Shown here: piece by piece, positions 1 through 10,023 of the stretch
Numbering within the stretch: the stretch's first letter is position 1
Layout: every line of letters starts with the position of its first letter
NCBI GenBank assembly: GCA_019750295.1
Contig: JAIEOS010000042.1
Location: forward strand, 1 to 64,000
DNA length: 64,000 nt
Origin: Bdellovibrionales bacterium
GTDB taxonomy: Bacteria; Bdellovibrionota; Bdellovibrionia; Bdellovibrionales; JAGQZY01
Direction of reading: 5' to 3'
The notes under the pieces: generated by a model
Databases searched by the model: none
Seen by the model: only the letters and a program-made list of their open reading frames with translations
What the model was told of the DNA's origin: nothing
Position numbers and translations under genes: made by a program

Positions 1-69
1 AGGAAAAAACTTGGCTTTCGCACTCCGATGGAAGCATTCTTCGAGGGAAAATTTGCACTTAATACTTGA
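1..69 (+). mobile_element. IS30-family transposase, C-terminal end (partial)
   Basis: Frame 1 is open from the first base to a TGA at 67-69 and reads RKKLGFRTPMEAFF then EGKFALNT. The RK-L-G-F-(R/K)-TP-(M/I)-E-(A/V)-FF pattern is the typical extreme C-terminus of IS30-type DDE transposases, after the last catalytic helix. The rest of the gene lies to the left of the window, so activity cannot be judged. No terminal inverted repeat could be assigned, because only one end of the element is visible. Confidence 0.7.
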
Positions 70-383
70 ACCTAGGTGGGATGAGTAATTTGCCGTTTTT
101 TCCTCCGGAGCAGCAGTGATTATTTATTCTCGATCTGTCCGTCCGTGGAGGCCTTCCGCGCGGGGCATCCTTGCCCCTTGGGCTTCCTATTTGTGTGGGA
201 ATTTGTTTTTTTTTGATAAAAATGAAAATAGAAACAACGGTTTAATTCGGCTTGGCTGGACGCCAAGACGATAACGCTCTCATGGATGGATGAATTATCG
301 CAAACTCTTCACTCGAGGTGCTGGAATGAGCCTGGGCAAACAGTTAACTTCCATGGAGGCTGCCCGTAAATAAGGAGGATCAG
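70..383. other. Intergenic stretch with two short hairpins
   Basis: No convincing gene. It holds a GC-rich hairpin at 162-177 (GGGGCA, TCCT loop, TGCCCC) and another at 251-267 (CTTGGC, 5-nt loop, GCCAAG). A 15-codon reading frame at 326-373 has an upstream GAGGTG but no recognisable product. The right end of the IS30-like element should fall near the start of this stretch. Confidence 0.4.
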
Positions 384-671
384 TTATTTTATTTTTTGAG
401 AGGAGATCAGCTCGACTTCGGCTTTGCAGTCTGAGGTGGGATTTCCTCTAAACTTCAGTTGGATTTCTTCTTTACCGTTTCGGAGAGTCACATCGTATTC
501 GTTCATTGTGCTTCCGATGCGCTCGATTTTGTACTTGGACCACTCTTTATTCTTGTTCACTTCTGCGGCAATGGCATCGCGGTACGCGCGATCGGTGACC
601 ATCGCGCCAGAACGGCAGGCCCAAGCTGGGGTTGTGGTTATTAGTGAAATAGCTATGAGAAATGTTTTCAT
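384..671 (-). CDS. Small secreted protein, unknown function
   Basis: 95 residues. The start at 671 is chosen because AAGGAAAAAG directly precedes it and because it begins a clean signal peptide (MKTFLIAISLITTTPAWA, cut likely before C19). A longer frame back to 716 would overlap birA. The mature part is about 75 residues, hydrophilic, with two cysteines that could pair. The start lies 13 bases past the birA stop, so it is probably the last gene of the receiver-nadC-birA operon. No family recognised. Confidence 0.6.
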   Translation of the reverse strand: MKTFLIAISLITTTPAWACRSGAMVTDRAYRDAIAAEVNKNKEWSKYKIERIGSTMNEYDVTLRNGKEEIQLKFRGNPTSDCKAEVELISSQKIK

Positions 672-684
672 CTTTTTCCTTTTC

Positions 685-1419
685 TTAGAGTTCGCTCCAA
701 CGAACGGTGGAGCCATCGGTACGGATGAGATTTCCGTGGCTATCGATCGAAGTGTATTTTTCGTTGGGATGGAGGTTGAGGGCTTCTAGAATTTGTTTTT
801 TTTCAACTTCGAGTAAATTTTCTCGGCTGGGATCTTTGCCAATTTCGAGAAAGCTGTTGTGAAGAAGGTGACACAAGCGATTCCAATACTCGCGAGACAC
901 CATCGTGCTCTCCGAAAGATTCGCGGTGGTTATGCCCAGGCCCGTGGGCTTTGCAAAAACATTAAGACCGATTCCGATAAAATAGTTGGTCATCTGACCT
1001 GAGCTTTCGATTTCGATCAGCATCCCAAGCAGTTTGCCGGATCCCAGCCAAATGTCGTTCGGGGCTTTCAGGCTGAGGGAAAGATTTGGAAACACAGTTT
1101 GTAAGCTCTGATAAATTTTAAGTCCGATGCGTGAGGAGAGGATGGGTTGTGGTCCGGCGGAAGATGTAAAGCACCAGGTGCTCAGCAGCGTGGACCCGGG
1201 TTCGGAATTGAACCATTTTCGGTCATAGCGGCCGCGGCCCTGAGTTTGACTGTCAGTGAGAAAGATAGCAAAACGATCGCTCGCCGCAAAACTCTTTTTA
1301 GCCCAGGTGTTGGTGCTGTCGGTTTCGTCGAGGAAATAGCTCGGAATTTCATTTTTCTGAGCCCACTCGTGAGTCCATTGATTGCACGAAGAAAATTTTG
1401 ACGCCATTTTTAGCTCCAC
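685..1419 (-). CDS. birA: Biotin--[acetyl-CoA carboxylase] ligase
   Basis: 244 residues. It attaches biotin to the carboxyl-carrier protein through biotinyl-5'-AMP. Visible motifs are DSTNTWA near residue 33, the biotin-adenylate loop TQGRGRYDRKW, KAPNDIWL (the KWPND equivalent), GKLLGMLIE and GIGLNV. There is no N-terminal winged-helix domain, so this is the monofunctional short form and not a repressor of biotin genes. The start overlaps the end of nadC by 10 bases. A second possible start (MASKF) lies four codons inside. Confidence 0.93.
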   Translation of the reverse strand: MELKMASKFSSCNQWTHEWAQKNEIPSYFLDETDSTNTWAKKSFAASDRFAIFLTDSQTQGRGRYDRKWFNSEPGSTLLSTWCFTSSAGPQPILSSRIGLKIYQSLQTVFPNLSLSLKAPNDIWLGSGKLLGMLIEIESSGQMTNYFIGIGLNVFAKPTGLGITTANLSESTMVSREYWNRLCHLLHNSFLEIGKDPSRENLLEVEKKQILEALNLHPNEKYTSIDSHGNLIRTDGSTVRWSEL

Positions 1420-2234
1420 AAAAAGAGAAGGCTCACGTCCGCGACCGGAGCGGAATGCGTTAGCGCTCCTACGCTGACAAAATCTAGGCCCTCTATTTGA
1501 GAGAGGGTGCGAACACGCTCGATGGTCATGTTTCCGCTGGCCTCAGTTTCTATAGATTCGGGGATCAGCTCTAGGCTCTGTCGGAGTAAGTCATCGTTCA
1601 TATTGTCCAAAAGTAGACGCTGTGGATTCATCTCTACGGCTTGGCGAACTTCATCGAGAGTTGTCACTTCGATGGTGAGGTGAGCTTGGGTTCCTTTTCG
1701 CACTTGTTCTACAGCGGCTCTAATGCTGCCGGCCACGCGAATATGATTTTCTTTAATCATGGCGCTATCACTCAAATTCATTCGATGATTGACTCCGCCC
1801 CCGTCCAGAACGGCTTTTTTCTCCCACTCTCGATATAAAGGAAGAGTTTTTCGCGTGTCGAGAATTTTAAGTGGCGAGTTTCCACAAGCGCTGACGTAAC
1901 GATAGGTGAGCGTTGCGACTCCGCTCAAATGGCCTAAAAAATTGAGAGCCACGCGCTCGGCTTTCAGGATCTCTAATAGATTTCCATGGATGGAAGCTAT
2001 TTTTTGTTGATTGAGTACGGTATCGCCGTCTTTAAAGAACCAACGAATCTGACTTTGCGGAGACAGATGATGAATCGACTTCTCGAAAAATAGGGAGCCG
2101 GAGAGTTTAAGATCCGACTTGGCCACCAAAAAGGCGTAGCCTTTGATGTTTTTGGTTTCGAGGTGATCTGTCGTTAAATCAAGACCAGGAAGATCTTCTT
2201 TAAAAGCCTCCGCAATTAGGGCTTCGGGTGTCAC
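1410..2234 (-). CDS. nadC: Nicotinate-nucleotide pyrophosphorylase (carboxylating)
   Basis: 274 residues. Quinolinate phosphoribosyltransferase makes nicotinate mononucleotide from quinolinate and PRPP in de novo NAD synthesis. Family signatures are LDTRKTLPLYREWEKKAV, GGGVNHRMNLSD, IKENHI, TIEVTTLDE and LLLDNM. The start codon is GTG, overlapping the TGA of the upstream receiver gene as GTGA, which fixes the start and suggests coupled translation. It shares an operon with birA. No nadA or nadB is seen in the window. Confidence 0.94.
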   Translation of the reverse strand: MTPEALIAEAFKEDLPGLDLTTDHLETKNIKGYAFLVAKSDLKLSGSLFFEKSIHHLSPQSQIRWFFKDGDTVLNQQKIASIHGNLLEILKAERVALNFLGHLSGVATLTYRYVSACGNSPLKILDTRKTLPLYREWEKKAVLDGGGVNHRMNLSDSAMIKENHIRVAGSIRAAVEQVRKGTQAHLTIEVTTLDEVRQAVEMNPQRLLLDNMNDDLLRQSLELIPESIETEASGNMTIERVRTLSQIEGLDFVSVGALTHSAPVADVSLLFLWS

Positions 2235-3397
2235 CGGTCTAATTCCTTATTGAGGCGCACTTCCTCTTCGAGAAGTTTATTGAGTTCTTCTCGAATCACT
2301 CGCTCGATAATGTTGGAGAGAGCCGGCTTTATATGAGTTTTTAAAAACTCTTCGGTGTGTGCACGAACAATGGCTTCCACTTCGGACGTCGATACGGCGG
2401 GAGTCGGTTCGGCCGTGGTTCGCTCTGCGCGACGGAGACTTTCATCACGGCGGGATTCGTCGCGGTTTGATCCGTCACGACGAATTTCCTCGCGACGCTC
2501 CTCACGGGTGATCGCTGGTGGTGGTAAAGTGATCGATGATCCGCGAGGGGCTGCACTTTTTGCTGGAATCGAAGTGTATACTGTCGGAATTTCGTCGTCC
2601 TCGAGACTTGGAAGATCTGAGGGCGTTGTGCTCATATCAGCGACGGCAGTTTTGTCCTCCACCGGAGGGGCAGTGCGCTTTTTGGAAGCACTGAGATTGA
2701 GCGCTTCAAATTTTTCTAAGTTATCGGCTTCGCCGTCTTTATTGATTTTGAATTTAGAGAGATCTTTCGACTGCCAGCTTTCATCGGGCGCCGAAGGGGC
2801 AGGTGCGGCTGTCTTTTTGCGAGGATTATTCATTTCTGAGGCGCCAAAATTCAGATTGCTCAAGAGATTCTGCTGAGTGTTTTCACCCATCTCTTTGAGA
2901 GCCGAATGTTGTTCCAGCGGAGGTTCGGAGCGATTAAATGCTGAATTTTCCTCGTGCACGGGAGCTTCTTGAAGTTTCTTTTTGGCTTTCGGATATTGCA
3001 GGAAGGACGAGATGGGGTTTTTCTCTCTCGCCTGTGGAGCGAATTGCTTAATGAGATCCTTGAGGTAATCGCCATCAAAAGGTTTTTCGAGCTGCTCGTT
3101 GGCCCCTGATTTTTTAAACTGACCATGATCAAGCTCCATAAATGAGCTCCACATCAAAATCACGGGGATGTTCTTAAGTTCAGGATGTTGTTTAAGTTCC
3201 GTGCAAACATCGTAGCCATTCTTCTTTTGCAAAAGAACATCGGCGAAGATGATATCCGGCTTAAACGAAATACACACATCCACCACGTCGAGACCACTCT
3301 GAACGCTTTTGATTTCTGGCTTATATTCCTGCAGTGACAATTGAAAAACTTTTTTAATTGTGTCACTTTCATCAGCAAGTAAGACGCGCAATGACAT
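2231..3397 (-). CDS. Receiver-domain protein with long linker and C-terminal helix (RomR-like layout)
   Basis: 388 residues. Residues 1-115 form a CheY-type receiver: acidic D9/E10, phospho-acceptor D53 in IIFADVLL, S84 and K105 in EKPF. About 220 residues of low-complexity linker follow, rich in Pro, Ser, Lys and Arg/Asp/Glu (a run of RRDESRRDE type). A C-terminal helical segment of about 50 residues (AIVRAHTEEFLK ... NKLLEEEVRL) may form a coiled coil. No DNA-binding or enzymatic output domain is present. Receiver, Pro-rich linker and Glu-rich helix is the layout of the polarity protein RomR of myxobacteria and Bdellovibrio. The match is by architecture only. First gene of the operon with nadC and birA. 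Confidence 0.75.
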   Translation of the reverse strand: MSLRVLLADESDTIKKVFQLSLQEYKPEIKSVQSGLDVVDVCISFKPDIIFADVLLQKKNGYDVCTELKQHPELKNIPVILMWSSFMELDHGQFKKSGANEQLEKPFDGDYLKDLIKQFAPQAREKNPISSFLQYPKAKKKLQEAPVHEENSAFNRSEPPLEQHSALKEMGENTQQNLLSNLNFGASEMNNPRKKTAAPAPSAPDESWQSKDLSKFKINKDGEADNLEKFEALNLSASKKRTAPPVEDKTAVADMSTTPSDLPSLEDDEIPTVYTSIPAKSAAPRGSSITLPPPAITREERREEIRRDGSNRDESRRDESLRRAERTTAEPTPAVSTSEVEAIVRAHTEEFLKTHIKPALSNIIERVIREELNKLLEEEVRLNKELDR

Positions 3398-3470
3398 ATA
3401 CCTTAAGTTAAGCGTTGTTTTTCAGGAGAGTCAAGACAAGCTTTATTTATACACTCGGGAAGAGTAGGAT

Positions 3471-4556
3471 GTGAATGTGTTTGGAATCATCGATCGCTAT
3501 ATAGGCAAAACATTTCTCTACTACTTCTTGGTCACGCTCTTGGTATTTGTGACTCTCTTTCTTGTGGTCGATTTTATGGTGACCACCTCCAAGTATGGAG
3601 TGGGCCTGACGACCTATCTAAAATACTACACTTACTTTGGTTTCGAAATTACTTACCAGCTCTTTCCTGTGGCCTGTTTGATGAGCACCGTCTTCACTTT
3701 GGCCGGTTTAAATAAAAATAGCGAGCTGGTCGCGCTCTTTAGCTTAGGGTGGAGTTTGTTTCGAGTGTCGGCTCCGATTCTCTTTTTAGTAATCCTGATT
3801 TCCGGCGCCGGTTTTTTCGCTTCGAATCAGTTTATGACCAAAATTACCGATCGCAAGAACTACACGTATTACGTGGAAATGAGAGACAAGCCCTGGCTTT
3901 ATACGACGTCCAAGCAAGAGCGCATTTGGTATCGCTCTGGACCTAACATCTTTTACATTAATCTTTTAAACGCCAAAGAGGCGAAAGCCTTTGATGTTAC
4001 GGTTTACACGTTTTCTCCCGACTGGAGGCTTCAGCAGATTTTAACGGCCACCGAAGCGACCATTCAAAATGGGCAGTGGCGGCTTAAGAATGGATCTATT
4101 ACGGTGTTTTTGGAGGATCAATCGCCTCCGATTAAAGATCTTTTTGAAGAGCGAGTTTTGGTTCTCGGTGAGGACATGATTGATATTAAAACGACATCCA
4201 AAGCTTCGGCCACAATGGGTGTTGGCGAATTGCATCGCTATATTCAAAGGAACAAAGAGGCCGGGTTAAATACGGTGCCTTTCGAAGTGGATTATTATGC
4301 GAAGTTTGGCTTCGCGTTCACAGCCCTTGTGATGGTGCTCTTGGGGATACCCTTTTCCGTGTCCAGCAACCGGGGCGGGGGAATGCTCGCCAACCTGCAA
4401 ATATGTATTCTTTTAACGATGATTTATTGGGGTTTTTATAGCTCCGGTTTGACCATCGGTCGGCATGGGGCGCTTCCTCCAGTGATTGCGGCCTGGGGCC
4501 CCAATTTAATTATGGCTGTTTTTGGCGGCATTTTAATTCGTCGGCTTAAGAAATAG
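3471..4556 (+). CDS. LptF/LptG-family lipopolysaccharide export permease
   Basis: 361 residues with a GTG start. Inner-membrane permease of the YjgP/YjgQ family, which with LptB extracts LPS from the membrane and passes it to the periplasmic bridge. There are membrane segments near residues 15-37, 50-72, 95-118 and three more at 280-358, with a periplasmic beta-jellyroll-like domain between. The N-terminal DRYIGKTFLYYFLVTLLVF and the C-terminal GIPFSVSSNRGGG are typical. I cannot tell LptF from LptG. No partner gene or LptB is nearby. Divergent from the receiver gene. Confidence 0.85.
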   Translation: MNVFGIIDRYIGKTFLYYFLVTLLVFVTLFLVVDFMVTTSKYGVGLTTYLKYYTYFGFEITYQLFPVACLMSTVFTLAGLNKNSELVALFSLGWSLFRVSAPILFLVILISGAGFFASNQFMTKITDRKNYTYYVEMRDKPWLYTTSKQERIWYRSGPNIFYINLLNAKEAKAFDVTVYTFSPDWRLQQILTATEATIQNGQWRLKNGSITVFLEDQSPPIKDLFEERVLVLGEDMIDIKTTSKASATMGVGELHRYIQRNKEAGLNTVPFEVDYYAKFGFAFTALVMVLLGIPFSVSSNRGGGMLANLQICILLTMIYWGFYSSGLTIGRHGALPPVIAAWGPNLIMAVFGGILIRRLKK

Positions 4557-4606
4557 CGGGCGACGTCTATTGGCTTAGGGATCGTCCTCTGGTATAGTGT
4601 TCCCCT

Positions 4607-5221
4607 ATGGCAAAGCTCGAAATTCTTAAATATCCAGATCCACGGTTGCGCCACAAAGCTAAACCTGTGGGTGAAGTCACTCCCGAACTCCGCCAGTTGG
4701 CCGAGGATATGTTGGAGACCATGTACGCCGAAAAAGGCATTGGTTTAGCGGCGATCCAGGTGGGAGTTGAAGTTCAACTTTTAGTGATTGATACGCGCCG
4801 ATTGGAAGAAGACGGCCGCTATGATGTTTCGGACATGACCGAAGCGGAGCAGAAGATCGAGCAGCCCATCGTGATTTTTAATCCTCAGATTACAAAAAAA
4901 GACGGAAAGACCACTTTCGATGAAGGTTGTCTGAGTGTTCCGGGATATTACGAAACTGTTCAGCGTGCGAACACAATTCAAGTGGAAGGTTTGGACCGTC
5001 ATGGTCAAAAAATGGTTCTCGAACTCGACGGGCTATTAGCCATCTGCATGCAGCACGAAATGGATCACCTCGACGGCAAGGTTTTTATCGACCGACTCAG
5101 TCCCATCAAGGCCATGCGATTGAAGTCTAAAATTAAAAAATTTGGTTACGACAAAGGCAAGTCCTCAGGCAAGATGGATGAACTCCTCGAAGAGAGCGAA
5201 GCCCTCAAAGATGAAGTTTAA
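4607..5221 (+). CDS. def: Peptide deformylase
   Basis: 204 residues. It removes the formyl group from the N-terminal methionine of new proteins. All three metal/active-site motifs are present: GIGLAAIQVG (motif 1), EGCLSVPG (motif 2, metal Cys) and MQHEMDHLDG (motif 3, HExxH). An acidic insertion around residues 70-90 and a Lys/Glu-rich tail make it longer than the E. coli enzyme. The last codons overlap the start of fmt, so both enzymes of the formyl-methionine cycle are made together. Confidence 0.96.
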   Translation: MAKLEILKYPDPRLRHKAKPVGEVTPELRQLAEDMLETMYAEKGIGLAAIQVGVEVQLLVIDTRRLEEDGRYDVSDMTEAEQKIEQPIVIFNPQITKKDGKTTFDEGCLSVPGYYETVQRANTIQVEGLDRHGQKMVLELDGLLAICMQHEMDHLDGKVFIDRLSPIKAMRLKSKIKKFGYDKGKSSGKMDELLEESEALKDEV

Positions 5222-6143
5222 AATCCTTTTTTGTGGAACTCCTGAATTTGCCATTCCTAGTCTGCAAGCCTTAGCTCAAGATCCCGATTTTGAAGTCGCT
5301 CACGTGATTTCTCAACCCGATCGGCCCGCGGGGCGGGGTTATAAACTTCAAGCCAGTCCCGTGAAAGCCGAAGCTTTAAAGCTCAACATTCCTGTGAGTA
5401 CGCCTGAAAATATCAACGCGCCGGAAGTGGTGGCGGAGTTGGCCCAGATGAAGTTCGACGCCATCGTTGTGGTGGCCTATGGTCAAATTCTTAAAAAAGC
5501 ATTTTTAGAACTGTGTCCCGATCGTTGCGTGAATCTCCATGGGAGTTTGCTTCCGCGCTGGAGGGGGGCCGCGCCGATACAACGTTCGTTAATGGCGGGT
5601 GATAAAGTCTCGGGAGTGAGTTTGCAGGTGATCGTGCGAAAGCTCGATGCTGGCCCGGTCATTGGTGAGCGCTCCTTAGCGTTGCCCTCGAGTATTAATG
5701 CCTTTGATCTCCATCATCAGTTGTCTAAAGACGGAGCTCTTTTATTTGTTCACGATTTTAAAGAGTTTCTCCATGGAAAAGTTTCGCCGAAGCCTCAAGA
5801 TGAGTCCAAAGTGACTTATGCCGAGAAGATTTCTAAAGAGGAAACTCAAATCCATTGGTCCAAATCGGCCGAAGAGATTCATAATCATGTGCGTGGGCTA
5901 GCCATGGGGCCCCAGGCCTGGTCGACGTGTGCCGGGACTTCGTACAAAATTCATCGCAGTCGCGTTCAAGAGGGTCGAGGCGAATCAGGAGTGCTTCTCG
6001 ACGTGAGTAAGACTCGATTGCTTGTCGCTTGTGGAGAACAGGCTTTGGAAATTTTAGAAATTCAGCCGGAATCTAAAAAGCGTTTACCCATCGAAGAGTT
6101 TTTAAAAGGCACTAGCCTCAAACCAGGAGATCGTTTTGTCTAA
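5211..6143 (+). CDS. fmt: Methionyl-tRNA formyltransferase
   Basis: 310 residues. It formylates initiator Met-tRNA using 10-formyl-tetrahydrofolate. The start is placed at the ATG at 5211 (MKFKILFCGTPEFAIPSL), which overlaps the last 11 bases of def. A longer upstream frame would only read def in another frame. Motifs are FCGTPEFAIP, VVVAYGQIL, the catalytic NLHGSLLPRWRGAAPIQ and a conserved Asp in KLDAGP. The C-terminal OB-fold domain follows from about residue 205. Confidence 0.96.
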   Translation: MKFKILFCGTPEFAIPSLQALAQDPDFEVAHVISQPDRPAGRGYKLQASPVKAEALKLNIPVSTPENINAPEVVAELAQMKFDAIVVVAYGQILKKAFLELCPDRCVNLHGSLLPRWRGAAPIQRSLMAGDKVSGVSLQVIVRKLDAGPVIGERSLALPSSINAFDLHHQLSKDGALLFVHDFKEFLHGKVSPKPQDESKVTYAEKISKEETQIHWSKSAEEIHNHVRGLAMGPQAWSTCAGTSYKIHRSRVQEGRGESGVLLDVSKTRLLVACGEQALEILEIQPESKKRLPIEEFLKGTSLKPGDRFV

Positions 6144-6777
6144 AATTGTTTCCCCGAGTATTTTATCCGCCGACTTTGGCAATCTCGAAAGCGAAATCAA
6201 AGCGGTGATGGCGGCCGGGGCGCAGTGGACTCACGTTGACGTGATGGATGGACACTTTGTTCCCAATTTGACGATCGGTGCGCCTGTGGTGGCGTCTCTC
6301 AAAAAGATTCCGAATATCTTTCTCGATTGTCATTTGATGATCGAAGAGCCCGAAAAGTACGTCGATGATTTCATCAAAGCTGGAGCGAATTTGATCACGC
6401 TCCATATCGAGTCCCAGGGGGATATTCCCCAGCTTCTTCGAAAGATTCAAAGCCAGGGCGTCAAGGCGGGAATTACGCTTCGGCCTCGCACCTCCCTTGA
6501 TGAAATTCGGGATTTTATCCCTTGGGTTGATTTAATTTTGGTCATGACGGTGGAGCCGGGCTTTAGCGGTCAGTCTTTTATGCAGGAGCAGGTGGCCAAG
6601 ATCACGGAACTGCGCCAAGTCATAGACACTAATAGCTATAAAGCTTTGATTCAGGTGGACGGCGGAGTTAATAAGGACAGCATAAAATATCTGCGTGAGG
6701 CGGACGTGTATGTTGCCGGCAACTTTATCTTTAAGGGCAATTACAAGGAAGCCATCGCGCTGCTCAAAGGGAGCTGA
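6136..6777 (+). CDS. rpe: Ribulose-phosphate 3-epimerase
   Basis: 213 residues, TIM-barrel enzyme of the pentose phosphate pathway. Signatures are PSILSADFGNL, HVDVMDGHFVPNLTIG, DCHLMIEEPEKY, VMTVEPGFSGQSFM and QVDGGVN, with the metal-binding His and catalytic Asp residues in place. The start is a TTG at 6136, five bases after a good AGGAGA site, and overlaps the end of fmt by 8 bases. No ATG is available without losing the conserved N-terminal strand. Confidence 0.95.
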   Translation: MSKIVSPSILSADFGNLESEIKAVMAAGAQWTHVDVMDGHFVPNLTIGAPVVASLKKIPNIFLDCHLMIEEPEKYVDDFIKAGANLITLHIESQGDIPQLLRKIQSQGVKAGITLRPRTSLDEIRDFIPWVDLILVMTVEPGFSGQSFMQEQVAKITELRQVIDTNSYKALIQVDGGVNKDSIKYLREADVYVAGNFIFKGNYKEAIALLKGS

Positions 6778-6815
6778 TCCCAAGTTCAGCCCCTGAGACA
6801 TTTGCAGGGGTGGTC

Positions 6816-8357
6816 ATGGCTACAGGTTTCGTCATTGATGGTAACTCGGTTACTGTGGAATTTCTAAAAAAAGCAGCAAGCACGTCGGAAAAAATCTCGA
6901 TGGCCCCCGCGGCCCGCGAGCTGATGCTCGCCTCACGAAAATACATCATGGATCGCGTGGATAAGGGCGAGATCATTTACGGGGTGAATACGGGCTTCGG
7001 TGCCTTTAGTAGTGTTTCGATCTCTCGAGAGCAAATTGTCGAACTTCAAAAAAATCTCATCCGTTCTCATTCCATGGGAGTGGGGCAGCCGTTCACCAAG
7101 GAAGAGTCGCGCGCCATTATGATTTTGCGGGCGAACGCTCTGGTGCGAGGCCATAGTGGAATTCGCCCCGAGGTGGTCGATAAAATTTTAGAATTTTTAA
7201 ACAATGATGTGATCCCCGTGATCCCTCAGCAGGGAAGCGTCGGGGCCAGCGGAGATCTTGCGCCTCTCTCCCATCTCGCGCTAGCGATCATCGGCGAAGG
7301 TGAAGTGTGGGGTGACGATGGAAAACCCACCGACGTCGGGCCCGTTCTAAAAAAGAAAAACATCCAACCCTTGGAGCTGCAGGCGAAAGAGGGCCTTTCC
7401 ATGATCAACGGTTGCCAAGTCATGACCGCCGCAGGTCTCCTCAGTCTGCATCGGGCTCGCAACCTGAGTGCTCTGGCCGATCTCGCAGGGGCGATGACTT
7501 TGGAGGCCATGCAGGGGAGTCGCAAAGCCTTCGATCCTTTAATTGCGGCCACTCGTCCACATCCGGGGGAGGCCAAAACCGCTCGCAATATTTTAAAACT
7601 CATGGGGAGCACTTCCGAAATCGCGGAGGCTCATGCCAACTGCACGCGAGTGCAAGATGCCTATTCGCTTCGATGTATTCCTGCGGTTCACGGAGCTGTA
7701 AAGGATGCTCTAAGAAATTGTCTCGCCACTTTAGAGATCGAAGCCAACTCGAGCACCGACAATCCGCTAGTGTTCTCCAACGAGGGAAAAATTCTTTCCT
7801 GCGGAAATTTTCACGGGGAGCCGGTGGCGTTTGCCATGGATTTTGCGGCTATCGCTTTTAGTGCGATGGGAAGTATCTCGGAGTGCCGTATTGAAAAGCT
7901 CATCAATCCTGCCATGAGCGGATTGCCTGCATTTTTAGCTCCAGAGGGTGGGCTCAATAGTGGTCATATGATTGTGCAAGTGGCCGCGGCGTCCTTGGTG
8001 AGCGAAAACAAAATTCTCGCGCACCCCGCATCGGTGGACAGTATTCCGACCTCTGCAGATAAAGAAGATCACGTCAGTATGGGAACCATTGCGGCTCGTA
8101 AATTTGGTCAAGTGGTCGACAACGTGGAAAACATTATTGCCATGGAATTTTTGTCGGCGTGCCAGGCTCTCGATTTGTTAAAGCCCCTTAAGCCGTCGTC
8201 GGCGGTCGCCGCGGTTTATGATTTGATTCGAAAAAAAGTGCCTTTTGCGAAAACCGATCGCGTTTTTGCAAAGGATGTTCAAATGATTCGCGAAATGATT
8301 CGCAAAGATGAAATTTTAAATTGTGTCCATTCCACTGTAGGAGAACTTCAATGGTAA
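6816..8357 (+). CDS. hutH: Histidine ammonia-lyase
   Basis: 513 residues from the ATG at 6816. A GTG six bases earlier is possible, but the AGGGGTGG site fits the ATG. It deaminates histidine to urocanate, the first step of histidine breakdown. The Ala-Ser-Gly triad that cyclises into the MIO cofactor is in [14 protein letters not shown]. Other family motifs are [36 protein letters not shown] and the C-terminal [15 protein letters not shown]. It overlaps hutU by 7 bases, so the two steps are co-translated. Confidence 0.97.
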   Translation: MATGFVIDGNSVTVEFLKKAASTSEKISMAPAARELMLASRKYIMDRVDKGEIIYGVNTGFGAFSSVSISREQIVELQKNLIRSHSMGVGQPFTKEESRAIMILRANALVRGHSGIRPEVVDKILEFLNNDVIPVIPQQGSVGASGDLAPLSHLALAIIGEGEVWGDDGKPTDVGPVLKKKNIQPLELQAKEGLSMINGCQVMTAAGLLSLHRARNLSALADLAGAMTLEAMQGSRKAFDPLIAATRPHPGEAKTARNILKLMGSTSEIAEAHANCTRVQDAYSLRCIPAVHGAVKDALRNCLATLEIEANSSTDNPLVFSNEGKILSCGNFHGEPVAFAMDFAAIAFSAMGSISECRIEKLINPAMSGLPAFLAPEGGLNSGHMIVQVAAASLVSENKILAHPASVDSIPTSADKEDHVSMGTIAARKFGQVVDNVENIIAMEFLSACQALDLLKPLKPSSAVAAVYDLIRKKVPFAKTDRVFAKDVQMIREMIRKDEILNCVHSTVGELQW

Positions 8358-10012
8358 CATCAAAGACTCAAGGAGCCCGAACCGTCCGCGCCCCTCAAGG
8401 AAATAAATTGGTCTGCAAAGGCTGGCTGCAAGAGGCCGCGTACCGCATGATTCAAAATAACCTCGATCCCATCGTCGCAGAGAAACCTGACGAACTGATT
8501 GTTTATGGTGGCATCGGTAAAGCCGCACGCAATTGGGAGTGCTTCGATAAAATTTTAGAATCGTTAAAAACTCTCGAAGATGACGAAACGCTTTTGGTGC
8601 AGTCCGGGAAACCTGTAGGAATTGTTCGCACCACCAAAGATGCGCCTCGTGTTTTGATTGCGAATTCCAATCTGGTCCCTAAGTGGGCGACTTGGGATCA
8701 CTTCAACGAGCTCGATAAAAAGGGCTTGATGATGTTCGGTCAAATGACGGCCGGGTCGTGGATCTACATTGGCACTCAAGGAATTATCCAGGGCACTTAC
8801 GAAACATTTGTAGAAGTCGGTCGTCAAAATTTCGGTGGAAGTCTCAAAGGCAAAGTCATCGTGACCGGAGGCTTGGGTGGAATGGGCGGAGCTCAGCCCC
8901 TGGCCGGCGTGTTTGCTGGAGCTTGTGTGCTGGCTGTCGAAGTCGACCCCGAGCGCGTGCAAAAAAGATTAGATACAAAATATGTCGACGAAGTGTCTTA
9001 CTCTCTGGATGAGGCCTGGAAAAAAATAAAAGATTACGCCGCCGCTGGAGAGGCAAAGTCCATTGCTCTGGTGGGTAACATGGCCAGTGTCATTCACGAA
9101 ATGTTGAAGAAGGGCTACCTCCCCGAAATCCTTACCGATCAAACATCAGCCCACGATCCATTGGTCGGTTACGTTCCCGATGATATCTCACTCGAAGAAG
9201 CCAATGCGCTGAGAACCTCTGACCCTAAACTCTACGTCGAGAAATCGATGAAGAGTATGCGCAAACATGTCGAGGGCATGGTGGCAATGATGGATAAGGG
9301 TGTCATCACTTTCGATTACGGGAATAACATTCGCGCGCGGGCCGAAGAAGTCGGTTTCAAACGTGCGTTTGATTTCCCTGGATTTGTACCGGCGTACATT
9401 CGCCCCCTCTTCTGCAAAGGCAGTGGACCTTTCCGATTTGTGGCTCTCTCCGGAGATCCTCAGGATATCGACGTGGCGGACAATGCATTACGAGAATTAT
9501 TTCCGGATAAACCCCATCTTCATCGCTGGCTAAAAATGGCGAAAGAGAGAATCTCTTATCAAGGTCTCCCGGCACGAATCTGTTGGTTGGAGTATGGCGA
9601 GCGGGCAAAGGCCGGCGTCCGATTTAACGAACTCGTCGCTCAAGGAAAAATTAAAGCTCCTCTCGTGATTGGTCGCGATCATTTAGATTGCGGATCTGTA
9701 GCCTCTCCGAATCGCGAGACCGAAGCGATGAAGGATGGATCTGATGCGGTGTCGGATTGGCCGTTACTGAACGCTCTAGTGAACACCGCCTGCGGTGCCA
9801 CTTGGGTGAGTCTACATCACGGCGGTGGAGTGGGAATGGGCTACAGTCAACATGCCGGTCAAGTGGTTGTGGCCGATGGAACTCCCGAAGCCGCGAAACG
9901 TTTAGAGCGCGTCCTCACAGCAGATCCAGCCATGGGCGTCTTCCGCCACGTCGATGCCGGCTACGACGACGCCAAAGAGATCGCCCGCGAACGCGGAGTC
10001 AAAATCCCTTAA
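8351..10012 (+). CDS. hutU: Urocanate hydratase
   Basis: 553 residues from the ATG at 8351, which follows AGGAGA and overlaps the stop of hutH. It uses NAD as an electrophile to convert urocanate to 4-imidazolone-5-propionate. The NAD-binding glycine loop is [14 protein letters not shown]. The active-site segment [18 protein letters not shown] carries the conserved Cys, and [19 protein letters not shown] is the C-terminal signature. hutI, hutG and a regulator are not in the window, so the rest of the pathway is elsewhere or absent. Confidence 0.97.
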   Translation: MVTSKTQGARTVRAPQGNKLVCKGWLQEAAYRMIQNNLDPIVAEKPDELIVYGGIGKAARNWECFDKILESLKTLEDDETLLVQSGKPVGIVRTTKDAPRVLIANSNLVPKWATWDHFNELDKKGLMMFGQMTAGSWIYIGTQGIIQGTYETFVEVGRQNFGGSLKGKVIVTGGLGGMGGAQPLAGVFAGACVLAVEVDPERVQKRLDTKYVDEVSYSLDEAWKKIKDYAAAGEAKSIALVGNMASVIHEMLKKGYLPEILTDQTSAHDPLVGYVPDDISLEEANALRTSDPKLYVEKSMKSMRKHVEGMVAMMDKGVITFDYGNNIRARAEEVGFKRAFDFPGFVPAYIRPLFCKGSGPFRFVALSGDPQDIDVADNALRELFPDKPHLHRWLKMAKERISYQGLPARICWLEYGERAKAGVRFNELVAQGKIKAPLVIGRDHLDCGSVASPNRETEAMKDGSDAVSDWPLLNALVNTACGATWVSLHHGGGVGMGYSQHAGQVVVADGTPEAAKRLERVLTADPAMGVFRHVDAGYDDAKEIARERGVKIP

Positions 10013-10023
10013 TTAGTAAGGCG

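Noticed and set aside
326-373. 15-codon ORF MSLGKQLTSMEAARK with GAGGTG upstream
   Set aside because: Too short to judge and without any downstream coupling on the + strand. Mentioned in the intergenic entry only.
2355-2876. 173-residue open frame antisense to the linker of the receiver protein
   Set aside because: It is a Ser/Arg-rich low-complexity translation of the repetitive linker DNA, not a plausible protein.
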